A stretch of DNA of 64,000 nucleotides from Phalacrocorax aristotelis (Eukaryota; Chordata; Aves; Suliformes; Phalacrocoracidae): the NCBI RefSeq assembly GCF_949628215.1, contig NC_134276.1, positions 7,281,690 through 7,345,689 on the forward strand. The letters run 5' to 3'. The position numbers were made by a program, and so were the translations under genes. Below are positions 45,615 through 59,081 of the stretch, piece by piece. The stretch's first letter is position 1. Each line of letters begins with the position of its first letter. The notes beneath the pieces were generated by a model. The model was given only the letters and a program-made list of their open reading frames with translations, did not search any database and was not told the origin of the DNA.

Positions 45615-47670
45615 TACACAGATGTGTATATTCGTGTGTATATATACACACTCATACAATACTTAGCTAAAATATATATATATAGTACTAGGTAACCGTG
45701 GATGTCATATTTATCTCAAACATGTACTGTAGTTTGCTCAGGTATGATTGTGTACTTTGGAGCTCTATTGGATATTAAAAAATGTCTTGACAAGAAATAC
45801 TGCAGGCTCTGTTGTTCATTCCCAATACATGTTTATTCTGTCGTGTGGTCCATTTTCTGTGACAGTGTTTATGCTCTGCCACCCTGATCTGCCACTGAGG
45901 TAATTACGAGCTCTTTCAAAGATGACTGAATTTATGTCTTTCATTTGTTCTTTCCTGTCTCCATTTTGTCTTCATAGTTGTGTGGTTTTTGAATTTCTGC
46001 TGATGCAGTTGATTAAGGCACTATTGCATAAAATCCCAGGCATTAGAAATAGAAAATAGCTCTTATAATAAATATCATTATTTATGTCACACAGAAATGG
46101 TGTGGTATTTCAAAAAAATGTGAAAAGAAGAGAATTAGGTCTGTGGTCAGAGGTAGGGCAGTGCTATAACTAAGGTAGCTTCTGCGACTGGGTTCAACTC
46201 CTGTATATACATACTGTGCGATACCTTATTTATTTGATCTCAAATTGTTTTCCTTCAAAAATCCTGCTTCATTCAGTGTGCAAAAGGGGCAGGACTCACC
46301 TCATGAGCAAGTATTTAATCCATTGCTTTCCCATCGTTGTTTACTGTGTGGTGAGGTGATTGTACTTCTGTGCTACAGAGGTGGTACTGTAGCCCTGAGA
46401 AACAGAGGTAAAAATATCTACTTATTTTAGAGGCCTGACCTGACACACTTCTGACCTGACACATCACACGTACACCACTTTTAATGTCTGACCACAGCTA
46501 CAACTGCAACAGGTAGTATCACTATTCCAGCAAGACTGTCCCAATGTCTCATTTTGGGCCCTTAAAACATGAGGATCATCTGTTGGGTGATCGTTTTGGA
46601 AAAATATAGCGTACATGACTTCCCGACCATTACTGAGACTCTGTAGGAGTCAGAGGTAGATCTAATTCCCAGGGTGGCATTTAATGCTCTTAAGCTAAAG
46701 AACCTCCAAGAAATCTTCTTACTGCTCTCAGCCTTTCAACTCCTGCGAGATAAATGGTGCAAAGTTTGCTCAGGCAGCTTCCCCAGAGCAGGCCCATTCG
46801 GTATACAGAATAAAGTGTCAGAGCAGAGAGAAAAATGGCATGTGACTGTGACACTTTCTAACTTTGGGAGTTACCTTTACAACCTTATCAGTGTTTTGAA
46901 GTTAATTTTACATAGTGATTTCCTAGGCTTTAAGGAGCTTCTCATCACAAATTCCATTGTGTGATGATATCGATAACACATGTTTCAAAATGAGGTCAAA
47001 ATGATGGACTCTTCACACCAGCCTTCGCTGCTTGAGCTAATGGAGATGCTGGCACTGCCAAAGGTACCATTTCCTTTCTCCTAGATCTGATTTTTGTCCC
47101 AGTGTCCCAATAGTTAGATGGTTTAGATTAATTAGGTGGTTTTCTTCTGCAAAATAAGTGTTTTGAAGGCGTATTTCTTGGAGGTACTGGGGTTGGGATC
47201 AACATGTTTTTCGATGTACAGCTGATAACGGAAATGTCAGAGAAGGTGGTGTCAGAGCGGCTTTGTTTGGAGGACTCGTTTCCAGATCCTGGCTCTGCCA
47301 CTGCCTTGCTGCATGCCCTGGGCTGGTCCTCTGCCTCCACCACAGGCAGGTAGGGATGTGGCTCAAGAGTGCCTTTGTTGCCTTCTCCCACCAAAATTCT
47401 GGTTTTATATATATATATATGTACATGCAAATTACATATATTCTCGTCACATATATATACACATACATGATATAATAGCATATTTTTACATATATATATT
47501 CATCTATATGATTGTTCATTTTCATCAGGGAATTTGTTAGGAGATTCACTGTCTTCCCAGAATCCAAGTACCTGGAGGTAGCAGTAGGAATTGTGGAGGA
47601 GTATCTTTCAAAACAGATAGTAATTAGATAGCAGGAGAAATCTGACCTAATTACAGTGAGACAGAGGGAC
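45615..47670 (+). other. DLG2: DLG2 intron 2 segment with TA microsatellites
   Basis: AT-rich intron. TA/TG-rich runs occur at 45620-45685 and 47405-47510. No exon-like segment was recognised. Confidence 0.65.
47405..47510. repeat. TA/CA-rich microsatellite region
   Basis: Interrupted TATATA and CACATA runs. Confidence 0.8.
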
Positions 47671-48229
47671 AGAATCATAGAATGCCCTGAGCTGGAAGGG
47701 ACCCACAAGGATCATTGAGTCCAACTCCTGTCCCTGCACAGGACACCCCAAATTCACACCGTGTCTCTGAGGGCCGTGTCCAAGTGCTTCTGGAATATCA
47801 CCGGACTTGGTGCCGTGATGCCTCCCTGGGGAGCCTGTTCCAGGGCTCCACCACCCTCTGGGGGAAGAACCTGTTCCTAACACCCAGCCTAACCCTCCCC
47901 TGGCACATCTCCCTGCCATTCCCTCGGGTCCTGGTGTTGGTCACCAGAGAGAAGAGATCAGCGCCTGCCCCTCCTCCTCCCCTTGGGAGGGAGCTGCAGA
48001 GCGCCATGAGGGCTGCCCTCGGCCTCCTCTGCTCCAGGCTGAACAAACCACGGGACTTCAGCTGCTCCTCGTAGGGTTTCTCCTCTAAACCCTTCACCAA
48101 CTTCCCGTCAACCAGAACCCCCAGGTCCCTCTCTGCAGAGCTGCTCTCCAGCCTCTTGTTCCCCAGGCTGTCTGTACAGCCAGGGTTGCCCCGGGTGTGA
48201 ACTCCGGCACTTGCTCTTGTTACACTTCA
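47671..48229 (-). mobile_element. CR1 LINE 3' fragment, antisense
   Basis: On the minus strand: the end of the CR1 coding region, the typical LEEKPYEEQLKSRGLFSLEQ block (frame at 48100-47798), and the 3' tail ending in TTCTATGATTCT at 47671. It is a different subfamily from the neighbouring copies, judging by the tail (CTGAGCTGGAAGGGACCCAC on the + strand). Confidence 0.92.
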
Positions 48230-49844
48230 TAGATACAGAGTTGCATTGTGTACTGGATATTTTCTCCCAAGTCTTGCTTTTTCTTGAATTATTTTTAGTC
48301 TCCAGTGTTGAACTGCAATATAGAACTGTAACTTCATTCTTTTTCTTCTTTGACATCTAAACCCCAACGACTGCTGTTTTTATTCTTATCACCATTTCAT
48401 ACCCAGCCTGTCTTCTGAGGATTTACCAGTGAGTTTTGGTGTGGTAGTCTGTATTTCTCATGTTGGTTTAGTTGTTTTTACCTTATAAGCAATTAATTTG
48501 TGTTTTAAGTTTTGTAAATACAGTTTGGAAGAAAATAAATATACTTGGAAAAAACTAACTCTGATCTCGTGAAAGTTGAAGTAGTCAAACCCTTTCTCTA
48601 AATAAAGTTTAGAGTGACATCTTGTGGTAACATTGATTTCAAATATACGCGTCTGTTGGCATCATTTTCTTTTGTCCACAGTAATCGTAGTGTTTTGTGT
48701 TTCAGCATGTTATGGGTTGCTTAGCAGAAGTGTGTAATGATTTCTGAGTGTCACTAGGGCTTTTGTGAGATCAGAGACAACATTGCCGTGTGGTGTAAGA
48801 GTCCTAAGACACGCTTTATCTTTTACTGCATCAAGTTTATCCCATGAATACCTGTGAGTTCCCAGTGTTTTGAACTCCAGTTTGAGATATTTTAATGTTC
48901 TTCCAGCCATTGGCTATCTTTTGGAATTGCTCAAAAAGTTTCAACTAGCCATGATGCCAAGGCAAGCAGGAGAACAACATCTCTCAGCAACATCTCTTTG
49001 TGCAAATTCATTAGCTGTCCAAAGATTTGCTTAGTTTTAGGTAAAAACAAATATGTCCAGGAAGCTAGCATGGAGGATTTTTCAACGTAGAAATGAGTAA
49101 GCCCATTTAAGATCCGTATTGCAGTCATGTGTACGCTCTCTACCTGTGGATCAACCTCCAAGGTAAAATGCACCACCACCAAACCTCATCCAAATGCCTA
49201 GCACGTGCTCAGACTACAGTTTTGTGCCGTGTATCTAAACAAAATACAAATCTCTTCAGTGCAAGGTGGGGATGTAGAATGGTTTTGTGCTCAGAAACTT
49301 AAGGGATTTGGGAAAGCATGTAAGAATTGCTTTCCCTTTCAGGAAGCCCTCTGCAGAAGTGTGGGAGTAGTGGCCCTGCAGAGAGCTATTGTCAGGGCAA
49401 GCAAAGTACTGCCTGGTACGGTCTCTCTCAAATCAGCCATATGAAGGTCTGTTCCCGTTCCTCGACACTGAAGAGGAGAAAGATGCTAATATTCTGCTAG
49501 GTCAAGTTCTAACTCTACAAAATGGTAACTAAGTTACCATAGTGCCCAACAGGCAGGTTGAATGCCTGGCTGCAAAATTAACTGTTCACTGAAAGACACT
49601 TGACCTTTCTAAGAAATAAATTATTTTTAGAGGAATGGATTCATTAATGCATGTCAAACAGACAGTCCCTCTACCCCTGCTCTGTGGCACGTCACTCATA
49701 ACGTGTGGTCCCAGGCCTGCTGTCATGTGTTGGGAATATGGGAGACCTGATTCAGGAAAGAATTCTGTGTTTGAGTAATTTGGGTTTTTGTTGGAGGTGG
49801 TGTGGTCATATGAGAGTGCCAGCATTGGACAGTTGACTCGGCCA
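48230..49844 (+). other. DLG2: DLG2 intron 2 segment
   Basis: AT-rich intron with no gene or repeat that I recognise. Confidence 0.6.
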
Positions 49845-49972
49845 CGTTGGACACCTTCAAGAGTCGTCTGGACAGGGTGCTGGGCCATCTTGTTTAGACT
49901 GGGCTCTTCCTAGAAAGGTTGGACTAGGTGATCCCTGAGGTCCCTTCCCACCTGGGATTCTGTGATTCTGTG
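49845..49972 (+). mobile_element. CR1 3'-end fragment
   Basis: TTGGACACCTTCAAGAGTCG followed by TCTGGACAGGGTGCTGGGCC and a tail GGTTGGACTAGGTGATCCC ending TTCTGTGATTCTGTG. Plus strand, truncated. Confidence 0.9.
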
Positions 49973-52629
49973 AAATGATTCAGGTGATGTGCTGGCAATG
50001 TTAAGGATTTTTAGGTTTGTGGTAAAGCACACAAGGAACGTGAGACTGAAGAAGCCCGACTCAATGATCCTAAAAGGGCCGTCTGGTGACCTCATTTATT
50101 AATTTGATGGAAAAATAAAGATGGGATGTTTTCAAATAAGATGAATGTTTGGGTGACCTGCCAGAATTGTTTCTGCTTAATGACAAAGTACAAATTAAGC
50201 TGTTAATATAATCCTAATACTGAAACTGGAAGCGCTGATGTAGATTTGGTGTAAAACTAAACCAGTAATTTGGATAGCCTGTCAGAATGGGCTAGCTGGT
50301 GAAATTTCTCAAATATAGCTTAGGAAAAGCCTGTAAAAATTATATTTGAAGTACACAAAGTGTGTTTAAATTACCTATTTACAGGGCTAACTCTGGAGAT
50401 TTCCTTGACAAAATGCCCCCACCCATTGCAACGGGGAATACTGAAATAGTAAAGAAACGTATAGTTAGGTACCAAACTAATGCCAATCTTGTTTAAATGC
50501 CCTCTCTGTCATGACAAGAAACAACTAGTGGTGATGTTTCACAGTAAAGGAAAGCTGTCTGCTCTTCCTGTTTGGTTTCTGCTGCACAGACAGCAACGTC
50601 TCTGTGGCAGTTTTTGAATGGCTGCTTGGCGAATTTTGTCTTGTTATGAATCTGAATCTTCTCTCATAGTTTTCATCTGCCCGAGCAAGAACTTAGTCAT
50701 CACGCTGAGAGAGCTAGATATTAAGTAGTTGATGTGCTGTGAGACCATAAAGATATTTCCCATTTGCTACCATGTCTGTGTCGCCATTTATACGTGAGCA
50801 AACCACAGTTTTCCCCAAAACTGTGAATTCCAGGTGGTGAAGTCTCTGCCACGTGCAACCCGTTGATGCAACTACCAAGAGAAATGGGGCAGAAGCCCAG
50901 AGCCAGCCAATGACCATTGCTCCTGAGTACAGTACTCCATACTTGGTAGGATGTGTCGAAAATGAGGTTGCATCATTTAGACAGTGTTTGGCTGGGAGGA
51001 ATAGCTGTTTGAGGGCTTAATTATCAAATCCTCTGAACTCCAACCAGCTATTCATGTCTGGTTTCAGCAGTATAAAGTCAAATTCTTACTGCGCTGTGAT
51101 CACTTAAGTCCCCTGCTCATTTTATCAGAATAAAAGCAAGATTCTACCAATTCTGGCCCAGATTTTGTGCCAGTGTTTCCCTCTCTGCAGCTCAGAGGTT
51201 ACAGGCTGACTGCAGATCCTCCAATATTATATCCACAACAAATTTAAATTTAAAACCGAGGTGGCTGAAGGAGAACAAAGTCACCCACGGAGTCTGGGGG
51301 CCGCTGCTTTAAGTAATTGCTTTCTACCCATGTAAATCCCTCTGGTTTTCTTTTGGGTTAAGTATTCCTTACTTCTTCTCTAAAATGCTTGTTTAATATT
51401 CATGTGTGTTGTTAAAGAGCTGCTGCATCCTGCTCAAGAGCGGAAAGGGGGAATGAATTCCAGTAGCAAACAAAGTGATACTTAAATATATCCCTTGCCT
51501 ACTTCAAAGCAGCAGTATGGGAGTTAATTAATATTTATCAAATTCATGATAGTCCTTGGATGAGAGGCACTATGGTTGTGCAAAGCATTATTTGTTTATT
51601 TAAAGCCCTTTTTCCTAGCCATTTTGACAAATTTCTAAATGCACTTGAGAGCCGTCACACAAAACTTGCTATAAGGCTGGCTTGGTTTCTCTTCCTATCT
51701 TTGGATGGGAACAGAGTCATCACAGACTTTCCAAAAGTATCATAATTGCAGAAATATAGGTGCTCTACTTAACCTGAGTAAAATGCTCTTCACTTAGTTG
51801 CATGCATGGGATTTTGCAGTAGATGGTAATAAAAAAAGCTTGTATTAACACAATGCAATAGAGAGAGACCTTGTTAGATTTTATTACATTTTCTGCTTGG
51901 TAATTTATTACGATTAGAAAGCCTAATTTTTTTGCTTATCTTGTAATTATAGCAAGGTGTTTATGAGCAGGAGCCCCAGCTGCTTTTCTGTATAGAGTCT
52001 CATTAGATGAAGAATTAGAAAGCCCTTTTAGACTGTTAATTTTTGCTCATAACATAAAGTGGAAAAAGCATTCTAAAATGGATGTGTTTTGTGCGGTTCA
52101 TAGGTGGATATCTGAGTTTACAACGAGGACAACCGATCTGAGAGATTTAGATGGTCTTCAGAGCAGTGCCTTTTTATTTTGACCACATCTTCACAGCCCT
52201 CATCTGGAATAGGGAGATAACTAATATTCCCCATTTCATCAAAAAGAAGTTTTAGGTGTCTGTGTGTACAGTGCTCCCTAACCCTGCATCTGGCTACAGT
52301 TCAGTGTCTCCATTCGACACCTATGCAGCATCCCAGTACGTGTGTCTGGTGAGAATGAGACTTCTAATGTCCAGGTCTCAATAACACAGAAGCACCTGGA
52401 GGAGTCCTATCCTTGTGGTGTGGTGCCCAGCTGACCGTGGCTCTGCTGGGGCTTTGTTTACAGATTGCAAAACCCAGCTGGTCTGAACAAAGGCTTCAGT
52501 GACTGACCCAAGACCTCGTAAGACACTTGTGACTGAACACGGAGTTTAACTGGGGAATCCAAAGCTTACATCATACCATGAGATCATCCAGATTTACACT
52601 GTCAGGCTCAAGTTGTAATGGAAAGCATT
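49973..52629 (+). other. DLG2: DLG2 intron 2 segment with a possible conserved non-coding block
   Basis: AT-rich intron. The part around 51780-52080 is rich in TAAT/ATTA cores and contains a CAGCTG E-box, which is typical of conserved developmental enhancers (see findings). No exon seen. Confidence 0.6.
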
Positions 52630-53941
52630 CATAGAATAGAATCATAGAATCATAGAATAGAATCATAGAATCATAGAATGTCTTGAGTTGGAGGGGACCT
52701 TTAGAGGCCATCTAGCCCAACCCCCCTGCAGTGAGCAGGGACACCCTCAGCTAGAACAGGTTGCTCAGAGCCCCGGCCAGCCTGACCTGGAATGTTTCCA
52801 GGGATGGGGCATCAACCACCTCTCTGGGTAACCTGGGCCAGTGTTTCACCACCTTCATCGTAAAAAGTTTCTTCCTTATATCCAGTCTGAAATCTCCCCT
52901 TTTTTAGTTTAAAACTATCACCCCTTGTCCTATTGCTACAGGCCTTGCTAAAAAGATTGTCCCCATCTTCCCTATAGTCCCCCTTCAGGCACTGAAAGGC
53001 CGCAATAAGGTCTCCCCACAGCCTTCTCTTCCCCAGGCTGAACAGCCCCAGCTATCCCAGCCTGGCCTCACAGCAGAGGGGCTCCAGCCCTCGGAGCATT
53101 TTTGTGGCCTCCTCTGGCCCCGCTCCAACAGCCCCGTGTCCGTCCCGTGCTGAGGACCCCAGAGATGGAGGCAGCGCTGCAGGGGGGTCTCCCCAGAGCG
53201 GAGCAGAGGGGCAGAATCCCCTCCCTCACCCTGCTGCCCACGCTGCTTTTGATGCAGCCCAGGATACAGTTGGCCTTCTGGGCTGTGAGCACACATTGCT
53301 GGCTCACGTCCAGCTTTTCATCCCCCAGAACCCCTGAGGCCTTCTCTTCAGGGCTGCTCTCAATCCCTTCATCCCCCAGCCTGTATCAATACCAGGGGTT
53401 GCCCTGACCCAGGTGCAGGACCTTGCACTTGGCCTTGTTGAACCTCATGAGATTCGCACAAGCCCACCTCTCCAGCTTGTCCAGGTCTCTCTGGATGGTA
53501 TCCCGTCCTTCTGGCATGTAAGCTGCACCGCTCAGCTTGGTGTCATCTGCAGACCTGCTGCGGGTGCACTCGCTCCCACTGTCTATGTCACTGATGAAGA
53601 TATTAAATAGTACTGGTCTCACTACAGACCCCTGAGGGGACACAACTTGTCACCAGTCTCCATCTGGACATCGAGCCATTGACCACTACCCTCCGGATGC
53701 CACCATCCGGCCAGTTCCTTATCCAGTGAACAGTCCACCCATCAAATCCGTATCTCTCCAGTTTAGAGAGAAGGATGCTGCGGAGCACCGTTTCAAAGGC
53801 CTTACAGAAGTCCAGATAGATGACATCCGTAGCTCTTCCCTTGTCCACTGATGTAGTCAGTCCATCATAGAAGGCCACTAGGTTGATCAGGCAGGACATT
53901 GTCTGACTTATTTCTTTTGGAGAGAATTTAGACCCAGTCAA
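52630..53941 (-). mobile_element. CR1 LINE, 1.3 kb, antisense, with part of the reverse transcriptase
   Basis: The longest CR1 copy here. On the minus strand it starts within the reverse transcriptase ([13 protein letters not shown] block, frame 53941-53603), continues through [12 protein letters not shown] and the SADDTK motif (the usual FADDTK, altered), then the CR1 3' end. The frame is broken between 53643 and 53603, so it is inactive. The 3' tip (52630-52680) is a short expansion of ATTCTATG/ATTCTATT units. Its 3' 650 bases closely match the copy at 58.45-59.08 kb in opposite orientation. Confidence 0.94.
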
Positions 53942-56218
53942 GGCCCTATTCTTGTTTGGTTTTGTTATCTTCGCTATGGAAGGTGGGGTAGGATATCCAC
54001 CTAGAGCAAGAGTGGGTCAGAAAATGGCAAGCAGTAATTAGAAATTGGAACATATGAAAATATGAGGGGACAATGAGCTTTTATTGGTGTACAAATTATT
54101 AATAAATATGTGGTTTTGTGCTTTTGCATTGTTCGTGGTAAATTGTTATTTTTACAGATATGTTAATTACTAGAAATTATTTGTCTTACAGTTTGGACAA
54201 ATGTATGTCTATCTGTGGATGGAGCTGCCATCTATGACACTTTTTACTGCCAGTCTTGCTTTGGGTGGTACTTGCTCATAACACGCAATCTGAGTGATTA
54301 TGATTGAATTAACCAGCGTCATGGACTCTAATGCAATAAGGATCAATATTTTAATGGGAATACAAAATTGAAAACAGGTATTTTATTAGTATTCTACTAA
54401 ACTTGCTGTTATCCCAACCACCTGCGGGTGAGGGTCCACTGATTTTGTTTAGTTCCCAGTCTTCTCTGAGCTGAGCTAGGAGCAGAGGTCAGCCTCGATG
54501 ACTGTAACCTATAGTTGTGCATCATCCACAGGCCAAAAGAACCTTCAGGGTGGGATTCAGTCCCTAATTGGGTTTGCCTTTGGAATGAAGGTTATACCCC
54601 TGAATATAAGGGTATAATTCTCTGTGGGCATTGGAAAGAGGTGGTGCCTTTGAAAGCGGGAGATCCTGTTTGCCTGAGCTGAGGTGACCTGGTTAGATTG
54701 GCTGAATTGCTTACTAAGAATTCAGACAAAGCAGAACAATAACAACAGCAAACATAGACGAACAATGAAAACAACTACTGCTTTAAAACATGCTTTAAAA
54801 AAAATATCTGGTGCTGGGTGGAGCTGGCATTGTTTCTGAAACATCCTTATTTTTCTGAATGGTCACTCCTGAAGGAGAAGGAACCATCTTTAGCTGGGAG
54901 GTGGTATCTAGTTGTGCAATGGATTTTTTTGCATCAGTTTCAATATTCCTTACTTAAAGAATCTGAGCTGGAGACATACAAAGCACCAGGGCAAGAAAAT
55001 CTGTCCTGTGAATGGTGCAAAGGTTGCATCTCAGAGGGAAGGATAAGATCTCCCAAGAGCTTTGTTGGTGATTCCTGGGGATTAAGTGAGGTGTCTTGGT
55101 GACAACATAAGAATCCCAGTTGATACTCCACACAAATTAAAATATATGCCTCCTTCATTGACTACTTGTCTGGGGCTGTAACAATTGTTAGAGTAACCTA
55201 AAAACAGGACTGTAAATATGGTATAAGGACATCCACTACTTTAATGAGATAAAGTCACTGCCAGGGCTCTGGGGGAGGTAAGGGACAGGTGCTATTTGTT
55301 TAGTTTTGCTAGGTGTTTTGTTTATCATGCAAGACATTTTGGCTTGGGACTTACTGCCAAACACGCTTCCTGTTGGAGCACCTTTCTATTATCTCTTATG
55401 TCACTCATGACCTTTTCTGTCAAGATCATTTCTTCCTTTGGAATTTTCACTTGAAGGAGAAAATCAATAGAACCAGTTAGTAAATTTAAAAAAGAGATTG
55501 TGAATTATCTTCTTCACTTCACTTCACTACATTTTCACCTTTGGCTTCTGCAATCGAGATGGAAAGGTGGAATTTGTGCCTTTTTGAGGGAAGTACCTCT
55601 TCATTGACATATTGCTCCTCAGCCCCAGGATGTTAAGTGTCTCCTGAAGTACCAGGGTGCTGTGGGATTTCCTTTGGCATTTGCCTACAGAATTGGGCTT
55701 TTCTGGTGTAGCATTAGGTTATATTGTGAAGGTCCCTGTAATAAGGCCATGCAGCCAGAGAACTGCTGGGTTTCCCTCCTCGTACCTGGTTTTCTTGCAG
55801 GTTGGCTTTACTTTCACTAAAGAGAGGTCTGAGAAATGAACTCCAACAGTCTTTTGTCAAACACCAGATTTGTATTTTTGCTTGTAGCTTTGTATATTGA
55901 TTTTCAGGTGGTGAGGAAATGGATCTCTGCAGAAATAGGGATGAGGTCGTGAGGCACAATACAGTAATAGTGCTGTAATGATGTTATGCCAGGTATATTT
56001 TGCATTAAAATGGGGTGTTGGCATTAAATCAAGACGTCTGGGTAAACAAAAGGGCCACTTCTAAACTTTTGCTAAGCAGTGTGGGTGGTAAGTAAAGAAT
56101 TAGAGATGAAGACACAGGAATGCTAGGGCATGTGTACTCGATACTTAATGGGATAAACACCTTTTCAAAGTGGATTACAAATTTGAATGGACTAATAAAT
56201 AACTTGTAATAAGAATTG
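53942..56218 (+). other. DLG2: DLG2 intron 2 segment
   Basis: AT-rich intron with no recognised gene or repeat. Confidence 0.6.
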
Positions 56219-56679
56219 TGTCATATGTCCAGCGGAGATTTACCAAGATGATCAGGGGGCTGGAGCATCTCCCTTGTGAGGAAAGGCTGAGAGACCTGGG
56301 TTTGTTCAGCCTGAAGAAGACAAGACTGAGGGGGGATCTCATCAATACCTATAAATATCTAGAGGGTGGGTGTCAGGACGATGGGACTGGACTCTTTTCA
56401 TTAGTGCCCAAAGACAGGACAAGGGACAATGGACACAAGTTGGAACACAGGAAGTTCCACCTCAATATGAAGAAAAACCCCTTCCCTGTGCGGGTGCCAG
56501 AGCAGGGGCACAGGCTGCCCAGGGAGGCTGTGGGGTCCCTTCCCTGGAGACACTCACACCCCGCCTGGACACGGTCCTGTGCCCCCTGCTCTGGGTGTGC
56601 CTGCTCAAGCAGGGGGGTTGGACGAGATGATCTCCAGAGGTCCCTTCCAACCCCTGCCATTCTGTGATCCTGTGATATG
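56219..56679 (+). mobile_element. CR1 LINE 3' fragment
   Basis: Plus strand: RRFTKMIRGLEHLPCEERL, then LFSLKKTRLRGDLI coding remnants, followed by the 3' region GGTTGGACGAGATGATCTCC and tail CATTCTGTGATCCTGTGAT. Different tail from the 59.0 kb copy. Confidence 0.92.
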
Positions 56680-58449
56680 GTTACACCAGGTTTGTGAGAT
56701 AACCCGTGCGGGCAAAATGCTCTCATCCAGCACCACTTTTAAGGATAAATATAAGAACTGAATGATTTTTCAGTCAAAATTCCTATTCTGCAAGCTTTGT
56801 ACTCAAATGTGAACTGCAAGTTTCTTGAAGAACCTTCTTTTGAAACAGGACTTGTATCATCGTGGAAGGCAAACATATGCTAAGGCCTGCTGAAACGATA
56901 GGAGATATGGATGTTCCTGCATTAAAATCTTCTCTTCACAGTTAGGATTGTTGTTCATTCAAATTGTCAAATTCCTCCAGCTTCTTCAGTGCCAGTCCTC
57001 ATCTGTTTGAAAACTACTAGTACAAAAATAGTCATGATTAAAATTAAAATGTTATAGCTTGAGGTAGTGGCTCTACCAGACCTCTTCTTTTTGCTGCAAA
57101 AGAGCCTGAGAGAATATTAGAATTCGAAAAAGAGGGCATCCTCTTCATTGCCGTCCCTGAAAATCACTGGACATGAGGGACATGGTAGTCATCTAACTCA
57201 CTGATCATCACATATTGCCATATACTAGAACCCTGCCACAAACTGCAATGCTTTTTCCCAAATCAGAAGCTATTTGACAAGTGTTGAGCAAAGAACAAAG
57301 GGGGGAGCCTTCACTAAACAATAGATTTACAATAATTCTTGGCTAAAACACAGCATTTTGCTTTGAAGTACAATTTCCACAGTCCAGTCCAGCGAAAAGA
57401 CTTGGAGAATTTACTGTGCATAGGTTATAACCTTAAAGGCTCTCAATGACACTGTGAGTGAATTTGAAATCTTTGGTGGGTGACTGCACAGCTGAGGGTG
57501 ATGGGGAATCTCTTCTCCCTCTGAACCGGATAATGTTCTTATAAAAACAGCATCCAGTTGAGTGGTGTAGATCTCATGTGCAAGCAATATGCACAAGTGC
57601 TAGGGCTGAACAGATGGCTCACAAATGCAGAAGAAGCTACAGTCAGCAAATTCTCAGTAGTTACGTGGCAAGGTCACTGCAAGGCAAGCAGGGGTATGGA
57701 TTTACAGCAAGTTAACTAATTGCCCATGTGCACGCTCTCACTGTCCAATAAACGACTCTCTGAGAACATACTGACAGCTGAAATATATTTGGAAATGTCT
57801 TTATTAGTGAATAAACCTGGGAACAGGCATGTTTCCACACAGGAAGATTCAATTATCTATACTGTAAAAATGCTTGCATGGTTTCTTACAGGGTTTTGAC
57901 CCATCCAACCATCATTCTCCCAAACAGTTCACAGCCCAGGGATCATCTCCATAAACCGGTGCATGTAGCTGCTTAGTTCTGGATATTAGGAGAGTTTTAA
58001 AGTATGAATCCAAGCTTAGTGCTAGAAGATGGTCCCAAGCATGTGTCGTTTACATGGCACAGCTTGTGCATTCAAGGTATTGGGAGACATCTCACAAGCA
58101 TTGTCAGAATATACTTTCAGACACTTCTTCAGATGTTGCAGATAGTCCCCATTGATTTAATTCAAATGTATCATCTTTCATCTACCCTAAATAATTTGCC
58201 TGATAGCAAGCATCCAAAAACTTGTTTTCATAGCTAAATTTGATTTTAGTGTATCCAAGTAGATCCACTGGCCTGTTGACCTCTCTGGACGAATATCATG
58301 TTGTCTGTGAAGAAGCGTGGTTAACTGCTGGTCTATGAATACAAAATCAGGCTCACATATTCTCCACAACTACATGAAAACCAAAATCTTTGGAAAGATG
58401 TTATTAATCTTTGAAAAGAAATGGAGGCTCATAGTCTAAGTAGAGCTAA
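56680..58449 (+). other. DLG2: DLG2 intron 2 segment
   Basis: AT-rich intron with no recognised gene or repeat. Confidence 0.6.
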
Positions 58450-59081
58450 GCCTTGACACAGCCCAGAAAGCCAACTGTATCCTGGGCTGCATCAAAAGCA
58501 GCATGGCCAGCAGGGCGAGGGAGGGGGTGCTGCCCCTCTGCTCCGCTCTGGGGAGACCCCCCTGCAGCGCTGCCTCCATCTCTGGGGTCCTCAGCACGGG
58601 ACGGACACGGGGCTGTTGGAGCGGGTCCAGAGGAGGCCACAAAAATGCTCCGAGGGCTGGAGCCCCTCTGCTGTGAGGCCGGGCTGGGAGAGTTGGGGCT
58701 GTTCAGCCTGGGGAAGAGAAGGCTGTGGGGAGACCTTATTGCGGCCTTTCAGTGCCTGAAGGGGGACTATAGGGAAGATGGGGTCAATCTTTTTAGCAAG
58801 GCCTGTAGCAATAGGACAAGGGGTGATGTTTTAAACTAAAAAAGGGGAGATTTCAGACTGGATATAAGGAAGAAACTTTTTACGATGAAGGTGGTGAAAC
58901 GCTGGCCCAGGTTGCCCAGAGAGGTGGTCGATGCCCCATCCCTGGAAACATGCCAGGTCAGGCTGGCCGGGGCTCTGAGCAACCTGTTCTAGCTGAGGGT
59001 GTCCCTGCTCACTGCAGGGGGTTGGACGAGATGGCCTCTAAAGGTCCCTTCCAACCCAAACCATTCCATGATTCTATGATG
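58450..59081 (+). mobile_element. CR1 LINE 3' fragment, same subfamily as the 52.6 kb copy
   Basis: Plus strand, beginning at CAGCCCAGAAAGCCAACTGT, through GGCTGTTCAGCCTGGGGAAG, to CCATTCCATGATTCTATGA. Compared by eye with the reverse complement of 52630-53290 it is nearly the same throughout, including identical stretches around the bases encoding the [13 protein letters not shown] frame. Confidence 0.93.

Noticed and set aside
46140-46210. Possible tRNA-like B box (GGGTTCAACTCC)
   Set aside because: No matching A box at the right distance and no cloverleaf arms could be built by eye.
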